Positions 46,335 through 57,600 of a DNA stretch of 64,000 nt are shown here, piece after piece; the first letter of the stretch is position 1, and each line of letters begins with the position of its first letter. Both the position numbers and the translations under genes were made by a program. Under the pieces are notes generated by a model. The model saw only the letters and a list, made by a program, of their open reading frames with translations. It had not been told where the DNA came from and did no database searches. Origin of the DNA: Oscillospiraceae bacterium (GTDB lineage Bacteria > Bacillota > Clostridia > Oscillospirales > Oscillospiraceae); contig JAFXXH010000069.1 of NCBI GenBank assembly GCA_017542425.1, forward strand, positions 1 to 64,000, in the 5' to 3' direction.

Positions 46335-47167
46335 GCGCGTTGACGCCAGATGAGATTCACGCCGTAAACCGCACGGCGGAACGGGAGGAAAAGCGGGCAC
46401 AGGCGCGTTATCACGGCCAGAACCATCCCAAAGCAATTCTGTTGGCTGGACAGCCCGGCGCAGGGAAAACCATGCTATCCTCCTTGATGCTTCCCAGCCT
46501 CGACATGGATGCGGTGCTGGTCAACGGTGACGACTACCGAAGGTATCACCCTGATTACAGGACTCTATATGAACAGTATGGCTCGGACGCAGTTGCCATG
46601 ACCTCACCCTTTTCCAGTGCGGTTACGGAAAGACTCATTGAACGGTTTTCCGACCTTCGATACCATATGGTAGTGGAGGGAACGGGGCGAACTGTCGATG
46701 TTCCGAAAAGAACAGCCGCACTTTTGACTGCAAAAGGCTACTGCGTTGAAATGGCCGTGATTGCTACAAGACCAATCCTCTCCCTTATCAGTACTGTCCA
46801 GCGTTTCTATCAGATGAACGAACGCGGTACGATTCCGAGAGCAACTGCCGTGGAGGCGCATGACAAAGTTGTTTCCGCGCTCCCTGCAAATCTGGATGTT
46901 TTGCACGAGCTTCCGTCCATTTCCAGAATCATGATCTGGACACGAGAGGCGAATCTCATTTATGACAGCCGAACAGATACGTCCCGACCATCCGAAACGC
47001 TGAAACGGAGTTGGTCCGTGCATTGGTCTCCCTCCGAAACATCCGAAACAAACAAGCTGATTGCTGCGTTGCGGGAGCTGGAAGATAGCATTGGCCTGGG
47101 ACAAAGCCATGTAATTGATGTAATCCAGGAGCGATTTCAGCGGGAAAGCACGATTATCAAAGCGTAA
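46331..47167 (+). CDS. Zeta/PezT-family toxin kinase
   Basis: A 278-aa P-loop kinase with Walker A GQPGAGKT (40-47), NGDDYRRYHPDY and VVEGTGR, the pattern of zeta toxins that phosphorylate UDP-N-acetylglucosamine and poison wall synthesis. Coupled to the upstream antitoxin. Intact. It occupies the gap where the body of the ICE helicase should be. Confidence 0.88.
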   Translation: MSALTPDEIHAVNRTAEREEKRAQARYHGQNHPKAILLAGQPGAGKTMLSSLMLPSLDMDAVLVNGDDYRRYHPDYRTLYEQYGSDAVAMTSPFSSAVTERLIERFSDLRYHMVVEGTGRTVDVPKRTAALLTAKGYCVEMAVIATRPILSLISTVQRFYQMNERGTIPRATAVEAHDKVVSALPANLDVLHELPSISRIMIWTREANLIYDSRTDTSRPSETLKRSWSVHWSPSETSETNKLIAALRELEDSIGLGQSHVIDVIQERFQRESTIIKA

Positions 47168-47230
47168 AAATCAAATCTTTTCAAGCCTGCGTGGGATGAC
47201 CATGCAGGCGATTCTTTTTGGAGGTGACAA

Positions 47231-47988
47231 ATGACAAGCGAAGAAATGCACACCGCGCTCTATGAAAAATTCCGCACGGAACAGGACAACTATCGGGCGT
47301 GGCTGCTGAAACAGCCGCCCGAAGAGATTCTCCGGCACAGCTACGAATACTCCGTCCGGGAGGACATCGTGATGATGATGAGGCGGCGGCGCTCCTGTGG
47401 AAAGGCACCACGCTCGGCGACATCTACAGGGACTTCACGAAGCTTGAGACCGGCGATATGGACATGCTCCGGAAGACCGTGGAGACCCGGGCAGACGACA
47501 TTCTCCGGGAGGCGGCGGCGCTGCGCAGCGCCCCGGTCTATCCCTATCCCCGTGACTATGCCGTGGAGAATGACGAGCTGGACAAGTATCTGCTTTCCCG
47601 GAAAGCCAGCATCGCCTGCAAGGAGGCCATCGAACAGGCCATCGGGGAGCATTACGCCGACAACCGCCTGGACACGGCGGCGGTGCAGCAGGTGGCAGAC
47701 GCCTTCGGCTATGACCGCACGCTCTATGTGCTGGCCGTCACGGTCAAGCACAAGGATGGGGACGGACGCATTTCCCAAAGCAACAAGCAGTGGGCCGCGT
47801 CCATGCCGGTCTTTGAGAACAAAACGGACGGCAGCGCGGATCAGAATGTGTTTCTGGTGGTGGACAAGGCCCACCCCGGCCTGACCGATCTTTTCGTGCG
47901 GGAGGCGCGAAAGGCCCAGGCCAGAGAGAAGGAACAGGCCCGGCAGAAGCCGACGCCAAAGAGGAAAGGAAAGGAGGCCCACCCATGA
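47231..47988 (+). pseudogene. DUF3848/DUF3849 ICE protein, frameshifted
   Basis: The first frame (47231) reads MTSEEMHTALYEKFRTEQDN and on to REDIVMMM, the DUF3848 start. The second frame continues AALLWKGTTLGDIYRDF and then the DUF3849 part (YAVENDELDKYLLSRKASIA...SNKQWAASM) to 47988. The switch is at about 47370-47395, in a GATGATGATG tract, where a few residues typical of the family also seem missing. Both domains are usual in Tn1549-type ICEs. The end overlaps the next gene by four bases. Confidence 0.75.
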
Positions 47989-48275
47989 AAACCCTGCTGA
48001 AAATCCTCGTCGTGCCGGTCACGCTGATGATCTCTCTGCTGGTCCGGCTCTGTGCCGGTCTGATCTCCCACACGGTCTTACTCTTCCAGATCGCAAGCAC
48101 CGTCCTGGGCCTGCTGGCCCTGGCCGTCCTGCTGACCAGCTCCGTGGCCAACGGCCTGATCCTCCTGGGGATCGCGCTGGCGGTCAGTCCCATCGGAATC
48201 CCCATGCTGGCGGCGAAGCTGCTGGGAGCTTTGCAGAGCATCAAGCTCTCGCTGCAAGGATTTCTACATAGCTGA
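47985..48275 (+). CDS. CD1845-family membrane protein of ICE
   Basis: A 96-aa hydrophobic protein with two or three membrane segments, of the kind found before the relaxase in Tn1549-type elements (ILLGIALAVSPIGIPMLAA). Coupled by ATGA to the DUF3849 frame. Function unknown. Followed by a terminator. Confidence 0.75.
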   Translation: MKTLLKILVVPVTLMISLLVRLCAGLISHTVLLFQIASTVLGLLALAVLLTSSVANGLILLGIALAVSPIGIPMLAAKLLGALQSIKLSLQGFLHS

Positions 48276-48292
48276 ACATCCTAAAACTGGCG

Positions 48293-48323
48293 GACGCCCC
48301 GGAGCAATCCGAGGCGTCTTTTT
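48293..48323. terminator. Terminator shared by convergent genes
   Basis: GACGCCcCGGA pairs with TCCGaGGCGTC, loop GCAA, followed by TTTTT on the plus strand. Confidence 0.7.
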
Positions 48324-48565
48324 CATTTGATCTCCGGCTCCAAGCTGTCAAATTCCTCCGTAGAGAAAAACTCGCCCAGGCTAATATCAAGGCCGTCGCA
48401 CAGTTTCTTGAGGGTCAGCAGTTTGGGATCATTGCTTTTCCCGTACAGGATATTCTTCACAGAGGACGGCGGCAAAGCGGACAGCGTGGCCAGCTTGTTG
48501 ATCGTGATATTCCGTTCCGCGCAAAGCCGCAAGATACGATTTCTGACGGCAGATATTGTGTCCAT
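48323..48565 (-). CDS. Small XRE-family regulator
   Basis: An 80-aa helix-turn-helix protein (ITINKLATLSALPPSSVKNI) with an acidic tail. The ATG at 48565 is chosen; GTG codons four and two codons upstream are alternatives, and none has a strong ribosome site. It points the same way as the next XRE gene, with a terminator between them. Probably an element regulator. Confidence 0.8.
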   Translation of the reverse strand: MDTISAVRNRILRLCAERNITINKLATLSALPPSSVKNILYGKSNDPKLLTLKKLCDGLDISLGEFFSTEEFDSLEPEIK

Positions 48566-48667
48566 AAGCACACCCACTTTCGCTTCATAGCATACAAAGA
48601 ATCGCTTACGAAAGTAGGCTACCCATGCTACTATTTAGGCTATACATAGCCTGTTCTTTTGACAAAT

Positions 48668-48696
48668 GAAAAACCTCGGTGTCGAAACACCGAGGC
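48668..48696 (-). terminator. Terminator of second XRE gene
   Basis: CCTCGGTGT pairs with ACACCGAGG, loop of four, and the minus strand continues TTTTTC. Confidence 0.8.
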
Positions 48697-48705
48697 AGTA
48701 CCCGA

Positions 48706-49029
48706 TTACATCCTGTCAATCAGTTGGAAGATAGCTTCTTGCTGACTCTGATCTAAGCAGGACCAGCGTTCCAATAGCCTTTTCTGCGAGGGCGTGAGGG
48801 ACACAGGATCATCGTCAGCTGCAAAGAGCTGAGACAGTGTAATTCCAAACGCAGTACATATCTTTTCCAAGGATGGGACCGTCGGCACCATCCCTTTGCG
48901 ATACCAAGAGGAAATCGTAGATTGCGGTAGGCCAGATTTCTCGGCAAGCTGATATTCCGTCCAACCCCTTGCATCTCTGTATTTGGTGATAGTTTGAAGA
49001 ACATCAATCACAGCTTGCTCGCCCCCCAT
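48706..49029 (-). CDS. XRE-family regulator
   Basis: A 107-aa regulator with N-terminal helix-turn-helix (YQLAEKSGLPQSTISSWYRK) and a C-terminal helix (DQSQQEAIFQLIDRM). Divergent from the SLOG gene across an AT-rich spacer with a candidate operator, so it likely controls itself and that gene. This arrangement is common in ICE accessory regions. Confidence 0.85.
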   Translation of the reverse strand: MGGEQAVIDVLQTITKYRDARGWTEYQLAEKSGLPQSTISSWYRKGMVPTVPSLEKICTAFGITLSQLFAADDDPVSLTPSQKRLLERWSCLDQSQQEAIFQLIDRM

Positions 49030-49065
49030 GCCTAAATTTCTCGTTAATTATACTTGCGTAAATCG

Positions 49066-49103
49066 TTGCACTTTAATAATTTTAATCGTATACTTTTAAC
49101 GAT
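49066..49103 (+). promoter_or_regulatory. Promoter with overlapping operator of SLOG gene
   Basis: TTGCAC (49066-49071), 17-base spacer, TATACT (49089-49094). An inverted repeat ATCGT/ACGAT (49085-49103) overlaps the -10, a plausible site for the divergent XRE regulator. Confidence 0.6.
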
Positions 49104-49124
49104 ATACACAAGTACAGGAGGAAA

Positions 49125-49565
49125 ATGGATTGTGCTATGACTGTAACATTCTGTGGACACGCGGACTTTTACGGTTCAGAGGACGTGAGGGTCTGGTTGA
49201 AAGAAACGGTGGAGGGCTTGATCCGTCGCGGCGCGGACGATTTCCTCCTGGGCGGCTACGGTGGCTTTGACGCCTGCGCCGCGTCTGTGGTGTGGGAGTT
49301 GAAAAAGCAATACCCGGCGATCCGTTCCACGCTGGTTTTGCCCTATCTGGACAGGAAGGTGGACGCAACGAAATACGACGCCACGCTTTACCCGTCGCTG
49401 GAGAAAGTGCCCCGGCGCTTTGCCATCTCCAAGCGGAATGAGTACATGGTCAATGAGGCCGACATCGTTGTGACCTATGTCACCCACGATTGGGGAGGCG
49501 CGGCCACCACGCTGGCCTATGCGAAGCGAAAGAAGAAGGAGATCATCAACTATGGAAACATCTGA
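49125..49565 (+). CDS. SLOG-domain protein (DUF1273/YoqJ-like)
   Basis: A 146-aa Rossmann-like SLOG protein (MTVTFCGHADFYG, GYGGFDACAASVV, KRNEYMVNEADIVVTYV). SLOG domains bind nucleotide-derived ligands, and this type is widespread in phages and ICEs with unclear role. The ATG at 49125 is only three bases after AGGAGG; the internal ATG at 49137 is the alternative and matches the conserved start better. Divergent from an XRE regulator. Confidence 0.8.
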   Translation: MDCAMTVTFCGHADFYGSEDVRVWLKETVEGLIRRGADDFLLGGYGGFDACAASVVWELKKQYPAIRSTLVLPYLDRKVDATKYDATLYPSLEKVPRRFAISKRNEYMVNEADIVVTYVTHDWGGAATTLAYAKRKKKEIINYGNI

Positions 49566-49585
49566 ACAGAACAGGAGGGACAGTT

Positions 49586-49984
49586 TTGGCGACCACCCGC
49601 CTGATGCCGCTGCACATTGGCAAGGGCCGAAGCGTCTGGACGGCCATCAGCGCCATCATCGACTATGTAGAAAACCCCGATAAGACCGACAAAGGGCAAC
49701 TTGTCACCAGCTACGGCTGTAACGCCCAGATCGCGGATAAGGAGTTTCTCTATGCCAAGAAGTGCTACATCCAGAAAACCGGCAAAGTCCGCGGTGCGGA
49801 CGATGTGATCGCCTACCATCTGCGCCAGTCCTTGGTTCCCGGCGAAATCACCCCGGAGGAAGCAAACCGGCTGGGCCGGGAGTTGGCCATGCGCTTCACC
49901 AAAGGCAAAAACGCCTTTCTCGTGGGCGAAATATCTGTCATTCGACCACTTTTTTGCGGTTTATCAGGGCGAGGGGAATCATGA
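49586..49984 (+). pseudogene. ICE relaxase, N-terminal remnant
   Basis: From TTG 49586 (after AGGAGGG) the frame reads ATTRLMPLHIGKGRSVWTAI, the start of the Tn1549-type MobP relaxase, and continues to MRFTKGKNAFLV. It then diverges and stops at 49984, next to attR. The metal-binding His triad and the rest of the protein are gone. The deletion removed everything between here and the end of the ICE, presumably including the integrase. Confidence 0.85.
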
Positions 49985-50025
49985 CATTCAAGAGGTCAGC
50001 GGTTCGATCCCGCTTATCTCCACCA
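49985..50025 (+). repeat. attR: 41-bp copy of tRNA-Ala 3' end
   Basis: Exact copy of 16134-16174, from CATTCAAG to CCA. No 5' tRNA half precedes it, so it is an attachment-site duplicate and not a tRNA gene. Confidence 0.92.
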
Positions 50026-50026
50026 G

Positions 50027-50062
50027 AAAAGGTCCTGAAATCGCAAGATTTCAGGACCTTTT
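50027..50062 (+). terminator. Original tRNA-Ala terminator
   Basis: A perfect 16-bp stem AAAAGGTCCTGAAATC with its complement and loop GCAA, ending TTTT. It directly follows attR and would have ended the tRNA transcript before the ICE inserted. Confidence 0.85.
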
Positions 50063-50120
50063 CTGGCTTGAAATGCTTTGGTCTGTGCTGCTGACTGGAA
50101 TTGGAAGGGGGGGCCAAGCC

Positions 50121-51493
50121 GTGCCGGACAGGGGAAAAGCCACGCTGTATCTGACGGGACTCAGCGCCGCCTTTGTCTTTTTGCAGCTCTGCGTACTCTG
50201 CATGGGGAACCGGACCGGCGAGGCTGTCCTGCCCCGGAGCGGCTGGAGCTGGTCTACTACGCCGAGCAGGTGGCCGTGATCCTGGGCTTTGCGCTCTACG
50301 CCGCGCTGCGCCGCCGCCCCGTCCGCCGGGGGCTGATGCCGGGCGCGCTGGCGCTGCTGACGGCGGGGGCCGGGCTGCTGCTGTTTGCGCGGAACGGGGT
50401 CGCCGGGCTTGCCGCCCTGTGTCTGACGCTGCAGAGCCTGGGCTGCGTGGGCGGGGCCTGGTATCTCCGCATGGCGCAGGCTGCGGCTCTGGGGCTGCCC
50501 GTGGGGCGGGGGATGGGCCTGGGCTACGCCGCCGCGGTGGCGCTGCAATACGCCCTCCAGCTCTGGAGAGGCCAGACGGCGCTGCTGGGTCCGGCGCTGC
50601 TGGCTGCGGCCCTGGGCCTTTTCCTGCTGCTCCGGCGGGACTTTCCCGAAACTGCGGCGCAGCCGCCGGGCTCCCCGCAGCCCCGGCGGAGGCTGGTCCG
50701 CGTCTGCCTGATCACGGCGGCGCTGCTGCTGTTCACGGCGTTTTACAACGGCTACATCCACCATTTGCAGATCCGCTCCGGCTACGGGGATTACAACGTC
50801 TATGCCTGGCCCCGGCTGATGCTGATCCCCGGCTATCTGCTCTTCGCCGCCCTGGGAGACCGTTCTGGCGGGCGGCTGGTCCCTTTGGTGGCCCTCTGCA
50901 TCGTGACCGCAGCCCTGCTCAACGCGGTGCTGGCGGGGCAGGCGGGGGCCGATTGGCTGAACATGTGCCTCTTCTATGTGGCCATCTCCGCCTCCGTCTC
51001 CTATTATAATCTCAGCTTCTGGCGTCTGGCGGCGGGGACAAAAAGCCCGGCGCGCTGGGCCTCGATGGGGCGGGTTTTGGACAGCGCCATGGTGCTGCTG
51101 TGCGGCGCGCTCCGGGTCTCCGCCCTCAGCGCCCCGGCGGTGCTGGCCCTGGACCTGGGCGGCCTGGCGACGGTGCTGGTGCTGATGGCCATGAACGGGG
51201 ATCTGAGCCTTGCCCCCGTCCCGGCGGGAGCCGTCCCCGCGCCGTCCCCGCCGCCGGTCCCGGCGGCAGACCCGCTGGAGACCCTGGCCGCCCGCTGCGC
51301 CCTGACTCCGGCGGAGACGCGGCTGCTGCGGGAGCTGGTGCGCACGGAGGACAAGCAGGAGGCCCTGGCCGCACGCCTGGGCATCAGCGTCAGCACCCTG
51401 CGCCACCACACCACGGCCATCTACAAAAAAACCGGCGTGGGGACCCGGGCGGGCCTGGTGCGCCTGTACCACGCGGAAAGCAGCGGCAGATGA
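50121..51493 (+). pseudogene. Membrane LuxR-type regulator, one-base frameshift
   Basis: The product has many membrane segments (MFS-like layout) and a C-terminal LuxR helix-turn-helix (LTPAETRLLRELV, LAARLGISVSTLRHHTTAIY). The N-terminus VPDRGKATLYLTGLSAAFVF lies in one frame from GTG 50121; from about 50235 the rest (PERLELVYYAEQ) lies in another. Adding one C to the CCCC run at 50232-50235 would join them. It precedes a giant surface-protein gene by about 140 bases, and such regulators often control neighbouring surface genes. Confidence 0.7.
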
Positions 51494-51632
51494 CGCCTCG
51501 GCGGGGGGCGTCGTCCGCCGCGTTTGTCATCGGCAGGTTCCTGCTATAGACCCGGACGGGGTTTTGTGCTAAACTGGACCCGATATCCTATGGGACCGGC
51601 GTCGCCCGGTCCCGGAAACGGAGGAAACACCG

Positions 51633-54600
51633 ATGAACGCAAAGCGGACAAAGCGCGCCCTGACGCTGTTGCTGGCTCTGGCGCTGTGTCTCACGCTGAC
51701 GCCCACGGCGGCGCTGGCGGGCAGCGAGGACATGCCGCTGGAGCTGACGGTCTTTGACCACAGCCGCTCCGGCGACTACGGCTACGCCACGGACGGGTAT
51801 CTGGAGCTGGATCAGTCCGGGGCCGTCACCTTCGACCTGTCCGGCGCGGCCAGCCTTTCCGGCCCGGGCGCGGTCCAGGGCGTCTGGCTGGTGGACGCCG
51901 CCACCAAGGCCGTTCGCTACGACCTGCGCAGCGCGGCCTGGGGCGGGCTGGACCAGTCTGCCGTGGAGTCCTGGGAGGACGACAACGGCGAGACCGTCTA
52001 CTTCCTCAACGTCTGGATTCAGAACCTGACGATCTCCGGCGCAGCCGCCGGGGACTACCGGCTCAAGGTCCAGGCGGGCGGGGAGACGCTGTACTCTGAG
52101 GAATACAGCGACGAATACTTCTCCACGGACGGCATGGTCCATGTGGTGCCCCACGGCACCCTGTCCGGCGGCCCGCAGATCACCACAAGCTACCTGACGC
52201 CCGCCACCCTGGGCGAGCCCTACAGCGCCAGCCTGGAGGCCACACCCCAGGCGGGCGGGGCCATCACCTGGACCCTGGCGGACGGGGCGCTCCCGGACGG
52301 GCTGAGCCTGGCCGCCGACGGCAAGCTCTCCGGCACCCCCGGCGCCATGGGCAATTACAGCTTCACCGTCCGGGCCACGGAGACAGGCGGAGGCAGCAGC
52401 GAGAAGCGCTTCACCCTCTCCGTGGTGGCCCCCAAGCCCCAGATCACCAACCCCGAAGTGGTGCGGGACCACCGGCTGCCCGACGGGGAGGCGGGGGTCC
52501 CCTACGCCTTCCAGCTCACCGGCAAGCCCGCGTTTGAAGGCGACACGCTGAAATGGAGCATCTACCACCTGGAGGGCTACGACACCGGGGACCTGCCCGA
52601 GGGCCTCGGCATCGACGAGGACACGGGCCTGATCTCCGGCACCCCCACCACCGCCGGGGAGTATCACTTCACGCCCTTCGTCACCGAGGTGGAGACGGGC
52701 AACGGCTTTGGCCCCACCGTCTATCTGACGATCAAAGAACATACCGCCCCCCTGACCACGCGGGAAGACCCCCAGGTGACGCTGTCCTATGTGGGGGATA
52801 CCCTGCGCGTGGAGGGCAGCTACTCCGCCTATCTCTACCTGAACCGCAGCACCCAGGCGGAGGAGACCATCACCGCCGCCCTGGCCTATACGGACCACGG
52901 CGGCCAGGCGAAAACCCAGGCGCTGTCCCTCTCCGACTGGGGCGCGACATATTACTGCTCCGGCCGTCTGCCCGCGGACGCCGGGCATGTGGAGCGCTTC
53001 ATTTTCTACCTGAACGGCGCGGAGTTCGCCGCCGCCCCCGTGCACGCGGACACCGCCCCCGTCCTGCGCCTCAACTTTGACGGGGACGCGGGCCGGGGCC
53101 TCTATCTCACCGTGAAGAACGCGGCGGGGGAGGCGGTCTATAACCAGTACGTCTATGGAACCGGCGACCCGATCACGCTGCAAAACCTGGGGGCCGGGAC
53201 CTATACGGCGGAGCTGAGCGGCTATGTGTCCCACTTCGGCACCCTCAGCTTCGGCTCCTGCACGGCCACGCTGCAAAACGGAAAGACCACGGAGGCCACG
53301 CTGCATGTGGAGACGCACCGCTCCGCGTCCGTCTACCCCCGTGTGACGGCGGACGGCAGCGGAGTGTGGTATTACGATTCCTTCTGGTACGCCGACGCGG
53401 CCTGCACCCAGGTCCTCAGCACCGCCCCCAGCTACGCCCTGCTGGACGGCGACGTGGTCTGGTACCGCGCCGCGCCCACCAGCTCCGGCAGCGTGGAGTG
53501 GGAGGCCTCGGCCCCGCTGCGGGTGACGGTGGAGACCGGGCAGAACGTGGAGGTTCCGCTGACGAAAAAGCCCGCGATCTCCGTCACCGTCACGGCCCAC
53601 ACCGAAAAGACCGACGGCAGCGGCGGCTGGGAACAGGGGGAATACTTCGTCACCGTCTCCCGCCCCGGTCAGGACGGCTATGTGGACTCCCGCAGGAGCT
53701 ATGGCGCCGCCGGGGAGCCGTTCACGGCGGAAAAGGTGACTGCGGGCACGGTGCTGACGGTTTGTGGCCGCAGCGCCTGGTACGTCAGCGACGCCCACAG
53801 CGCGCTCAGCTATACGGTCACGGAGGCGGACGTGGCCGCCGGGAGCCTGACACGCCGCTTTGACGTGCCGCTGACGGAGGGGCGCGTGTATCTGGACGTG
53901 ACGCGCACGACCCTGGACGGGACGGGCAGCTTCAACCCCGACAACGTCAGCGCCTACACCCTGACGAAAGCCGACGGGACCGAGCTGGCCCTGCGGCGCA
54001 GCGGCGGCGTTCTCACCATCCTGGACCCGGAGCAGGTTCGCGTGGGCGAGAAGCTGACCCTCTATGCCTGCGGCGCGAACCGGGACTTCGGCCCGGAGTA
54101 CGACGGCAGCGTGAAGCTGACCATCCAGAAAGACGCCCAGGGGAAAAAGTTCGCCCGGGTCAGCCTGCCTCTGGTCCAGCGCCGCCGGATGAACCTCTGG
54201 CTCAAGCGCAGCGTCTCCGGCCCCCTGGCGCTGCTGGTCTACCGGGGGGACGGCAGCCTGCTGGCCCGGAACGACAGCCTCTACGGCCAGCGCAACGCCT
54301 CCCGTACCGACGTCGTCCAGCCGCTCTGCGGCCTTTCGCCGGATACCTACACCTTCGTCCTGGCGGACAGCCGCCATCTGGACACCCTGGCCCCGGAGAC
54401 CTATGACACGGCCTCCGAGGGCAAGGCCCTGCCCTACGGCGGCTGGGTGGAGGCCGACCTGCGCGCTTCCGACGGCAGCGGCGCCGTCCGGCTGACGGAC
54501 GCGGACGCGGCCACGGACTACGGCCGCATCAACACGGAGCTTTCCGCCGTGACCATGAGCCGGACCTCGGCGGGGCTCATCACTCTGGACCTGGACGTGA

Positions 54601-57600
54601 TCCCGAAGCCGGGCTTTGCCTCCGAGGGGAACGTGACCATCCTGATCCAGACCAACCAGGGCGGAGACGCCCACGGCTGGGGCGGCTTTGTCGGTACGCG
54701 CTCCCTCACCGTCAACGGCTTCCCCATCGACTTCAACCGCTGGGGCGGCAGCGAAAGCGGTATGATCGACACCTCCGGCCAGATCCGGCTGACCCTGACG
54801 GCAGAGCAGCTGGCCCTCTGCGGCGGCTTCCCGCTCCACTTCTCCACCGTCTTCACGGAGACGGAGTTTGAAAGCGTCTCCTGCTCGGCCTATCTGATCT
54901 ACTGGCAGGGCGGGGACCTGCTGACGGAGTTCGTAGCCAGCTATCAGGCCGTCACCGGCGGCATCACCCTGGAGACGCCCGAGGCCACCACGGACGGGGT
55001 CTTCACGGTCTGGGGCCAGGGGATGCCCTGCACGAAGTTCATCCAGGGTTACGCCGCCGACAAGCGGATGGACTACAACGTGACCATCCTGGCCGACGGC
55101 GTCCCCGTGGCGCAGACGAAAGCGGAGGGCGTCAAGGGCTACTTCAAGGCCCAGGTGGCGCTGGACACGGCCCACATGGAGGAATACCAGGAGGTGGAGT
55201 TCCTGGCCGTGGGGGCCTATGACGACGGGAGCTTTGCCCGGGTCTCCGCACCGGCCCGGACGGCCTACACCCCCCGGGACGGGGTGCTGCACGACTATTC
55301 CCTGAGCTGGGAGAGCCACAGGGGCGACTACGAGGCCGGACGGATGCAGACCATCGGCATCTGGGAGGACGGGAACCCGGTGAACCTCACCGGAAGCTGG
55401 TATCGCGGTGCGACAGGCTCGCACGACCAGGCCCGTCTCTATTGGACCATGCACTTTGACAACCCGGATGAAGTCACGGCGGTCAGCGTCGTGGTGCCGC
55501 GCAACGGCGCTGCCACGGTCATCCCGGCCCAGCGACAGGCCGACGGAAGCTGGCAAACCCCGCTGACCTACATCCCCGGCACCGCCCCCGACGGGGCCTG
55601 GGTCACCTACGACACGGTCAGCCGGACCGTGGCCTCTCACGAGGCCGACGCGCCGGATTACGGGGCGCTGGCGGAGTTTTTCGCGGACAGCAGCTTCGTG
55701 AAGGAGCTGCGCGGCGACCCTGCCTCTGCGGAGGGGCTGCGCTTCACCCTCTCCAACGGGGACGGCCTGTATCTGCCCGTGCGCTATACGGAGCAGGAGC
55801 TTCCCTGGGACCCCAGCGACGTGTCCGACTTGAGGGCCATGTCGCCCATCTACGCGAATGACGCCAACCTGGTGTACAGCGACTGCGGCTATCTCTCCGT
55901 CACCGGCGGCGTCTGGGCCGTGGACGCCATCAGCTGCTATCCGCTGACGGACGGCTCCGGCGACCTCTATATCCGCACCACCGCCACCATCGACACCCGC
56001 ACCGTCACCACCTGGGACATGGCGGCGCAGAAAAAGACCGTCAGCGTCCTCACGCTGGGCGACGGGGGCGGCCAGGCGGAGCCGTATGAGGGGGAGGAGG
56101 ACGACTACGCCAGAGACTTCCTCCGCTGCCTGGATGTGGCCGAGCTGTGGTCCACCTTCATGGAGGCCTATGGGGAAGCCGTGGAGGAGGCGGCCCAAAA
56201 GGCCGCGCCGGGCGGCAGCGCCGAAATCACGTCCATCGACACGGGCAAGGTGGCGCAAACTGCATATACCATCGGGAAGGACTGCTACACCTGGGCCCGC
56301 GGCAGGAAGATCACACCCAATGAGTGTACCAAGCTCCGGGTCTTCATCAAGGCCAACGAGCACTGCCTGCGTTTCGTCCGGAGATGGTACGGCAAGGACC
56401 CGCGCTTCGAGGTGTTCAACGAGCTGAACACCGTCTCCATGGCCGCGGAGACCAACTTTTTCCTGAAAGGCCTGAACGCCGCCGGCACCTTTGTGACGGG
56501 CGGCGGCAAGGGCGTGAAAGCCGCCATGAAGGCCATCGCCAACGGGGCACGGGATCACAACTGCAAAACCACCCAGGGCCAGAACCTGGCCCGGGAGGTC
56601 TACCGGGCGGCGAAGACCCTGGAGCAGGAAAACATCAGCTCCGGCTCCGGCGGTCAATGCAGCGGTATGAAATGGTACAAGTGGCCGAAAGACCTCTACG
56701 ACCCCGACGCGGATCGGAGTGACGATCCCGACAACCACAGCCACGCCCAGCAGTCGCCCCCCGGCCCCCAGGGGCGCTACGACCCCTCCGGCTACATCTA
56801 CGAGGCCGTGCCCTCCAACCGGGTGGCGGGGGCCACGGTGACGCTCTACACTCTGCCCGAGAACGCCGCCGCATACAACGACGCGGGCGCGGTGACCGCC
56901 CTGGGCGGCGGGGCTTACATCGCCGACGCGGCGGACTTCGGCATCGAGCCGAACCCCCAGACCACGGGGGAGGACGGGCGCTATCAGTGGTTCGTGCCCC
57001 AGGGCTGGTGGCGCGTCCACGTCAGCGCCCCCGGCTACGCCGACGCCGACAGCGGCGAAAGCGCGGCCAACGGTCTGGACGCTTACAAAAACAGCGCCGA
57101 CGGCCTGTATTACATGCCCGTGCTGCCCGTGCAGCTGGATGTGAACCTCCCGCTGACCAGCTACGCCGCCCCGGAAGTGGAGCGCCTGGAGGCCACGGAG
57201 CTGGGCCTGCTGCTGCGCTTCACCAAATACATGGATGAGACGACGCTGACGGCTGACCGCTTCACGCTGCTGGTCAACGGCGCACCCGCCGCCTTCACGC
57301 TGAGCCTGGCCGACAGCGAAGCAAGTTCCAGGCGGGAAGGCGCCCCCAGCTACACCCGCACGCTGCTGCTGACCTATCCGAACGCGGCGGCGGGGGACAC
57401 GGTCCGGCTCACCGTGGACAGCCGGGTCCGCAGCTATGCGGGCGTGCCCATGGCTGAGCGCTACGACTCCGGGGAGCAGACCGTCCGGGCGGCGAAGCAG
57501 GTGGCCAGACCCACGGCGGGCGTGGCCTCGGGCGAGGTGGAGAAAAACACCCCCGTGGCCCTCTCCTGCGCCACAGAGGGCGCGGTCATCCGCTACACCG

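Noticed and set aside
49985-50025. Second tRNA-Ala gene
   Set aside because: Only the 3' 41 bases are present; no D arm or 5' acceptor strand.
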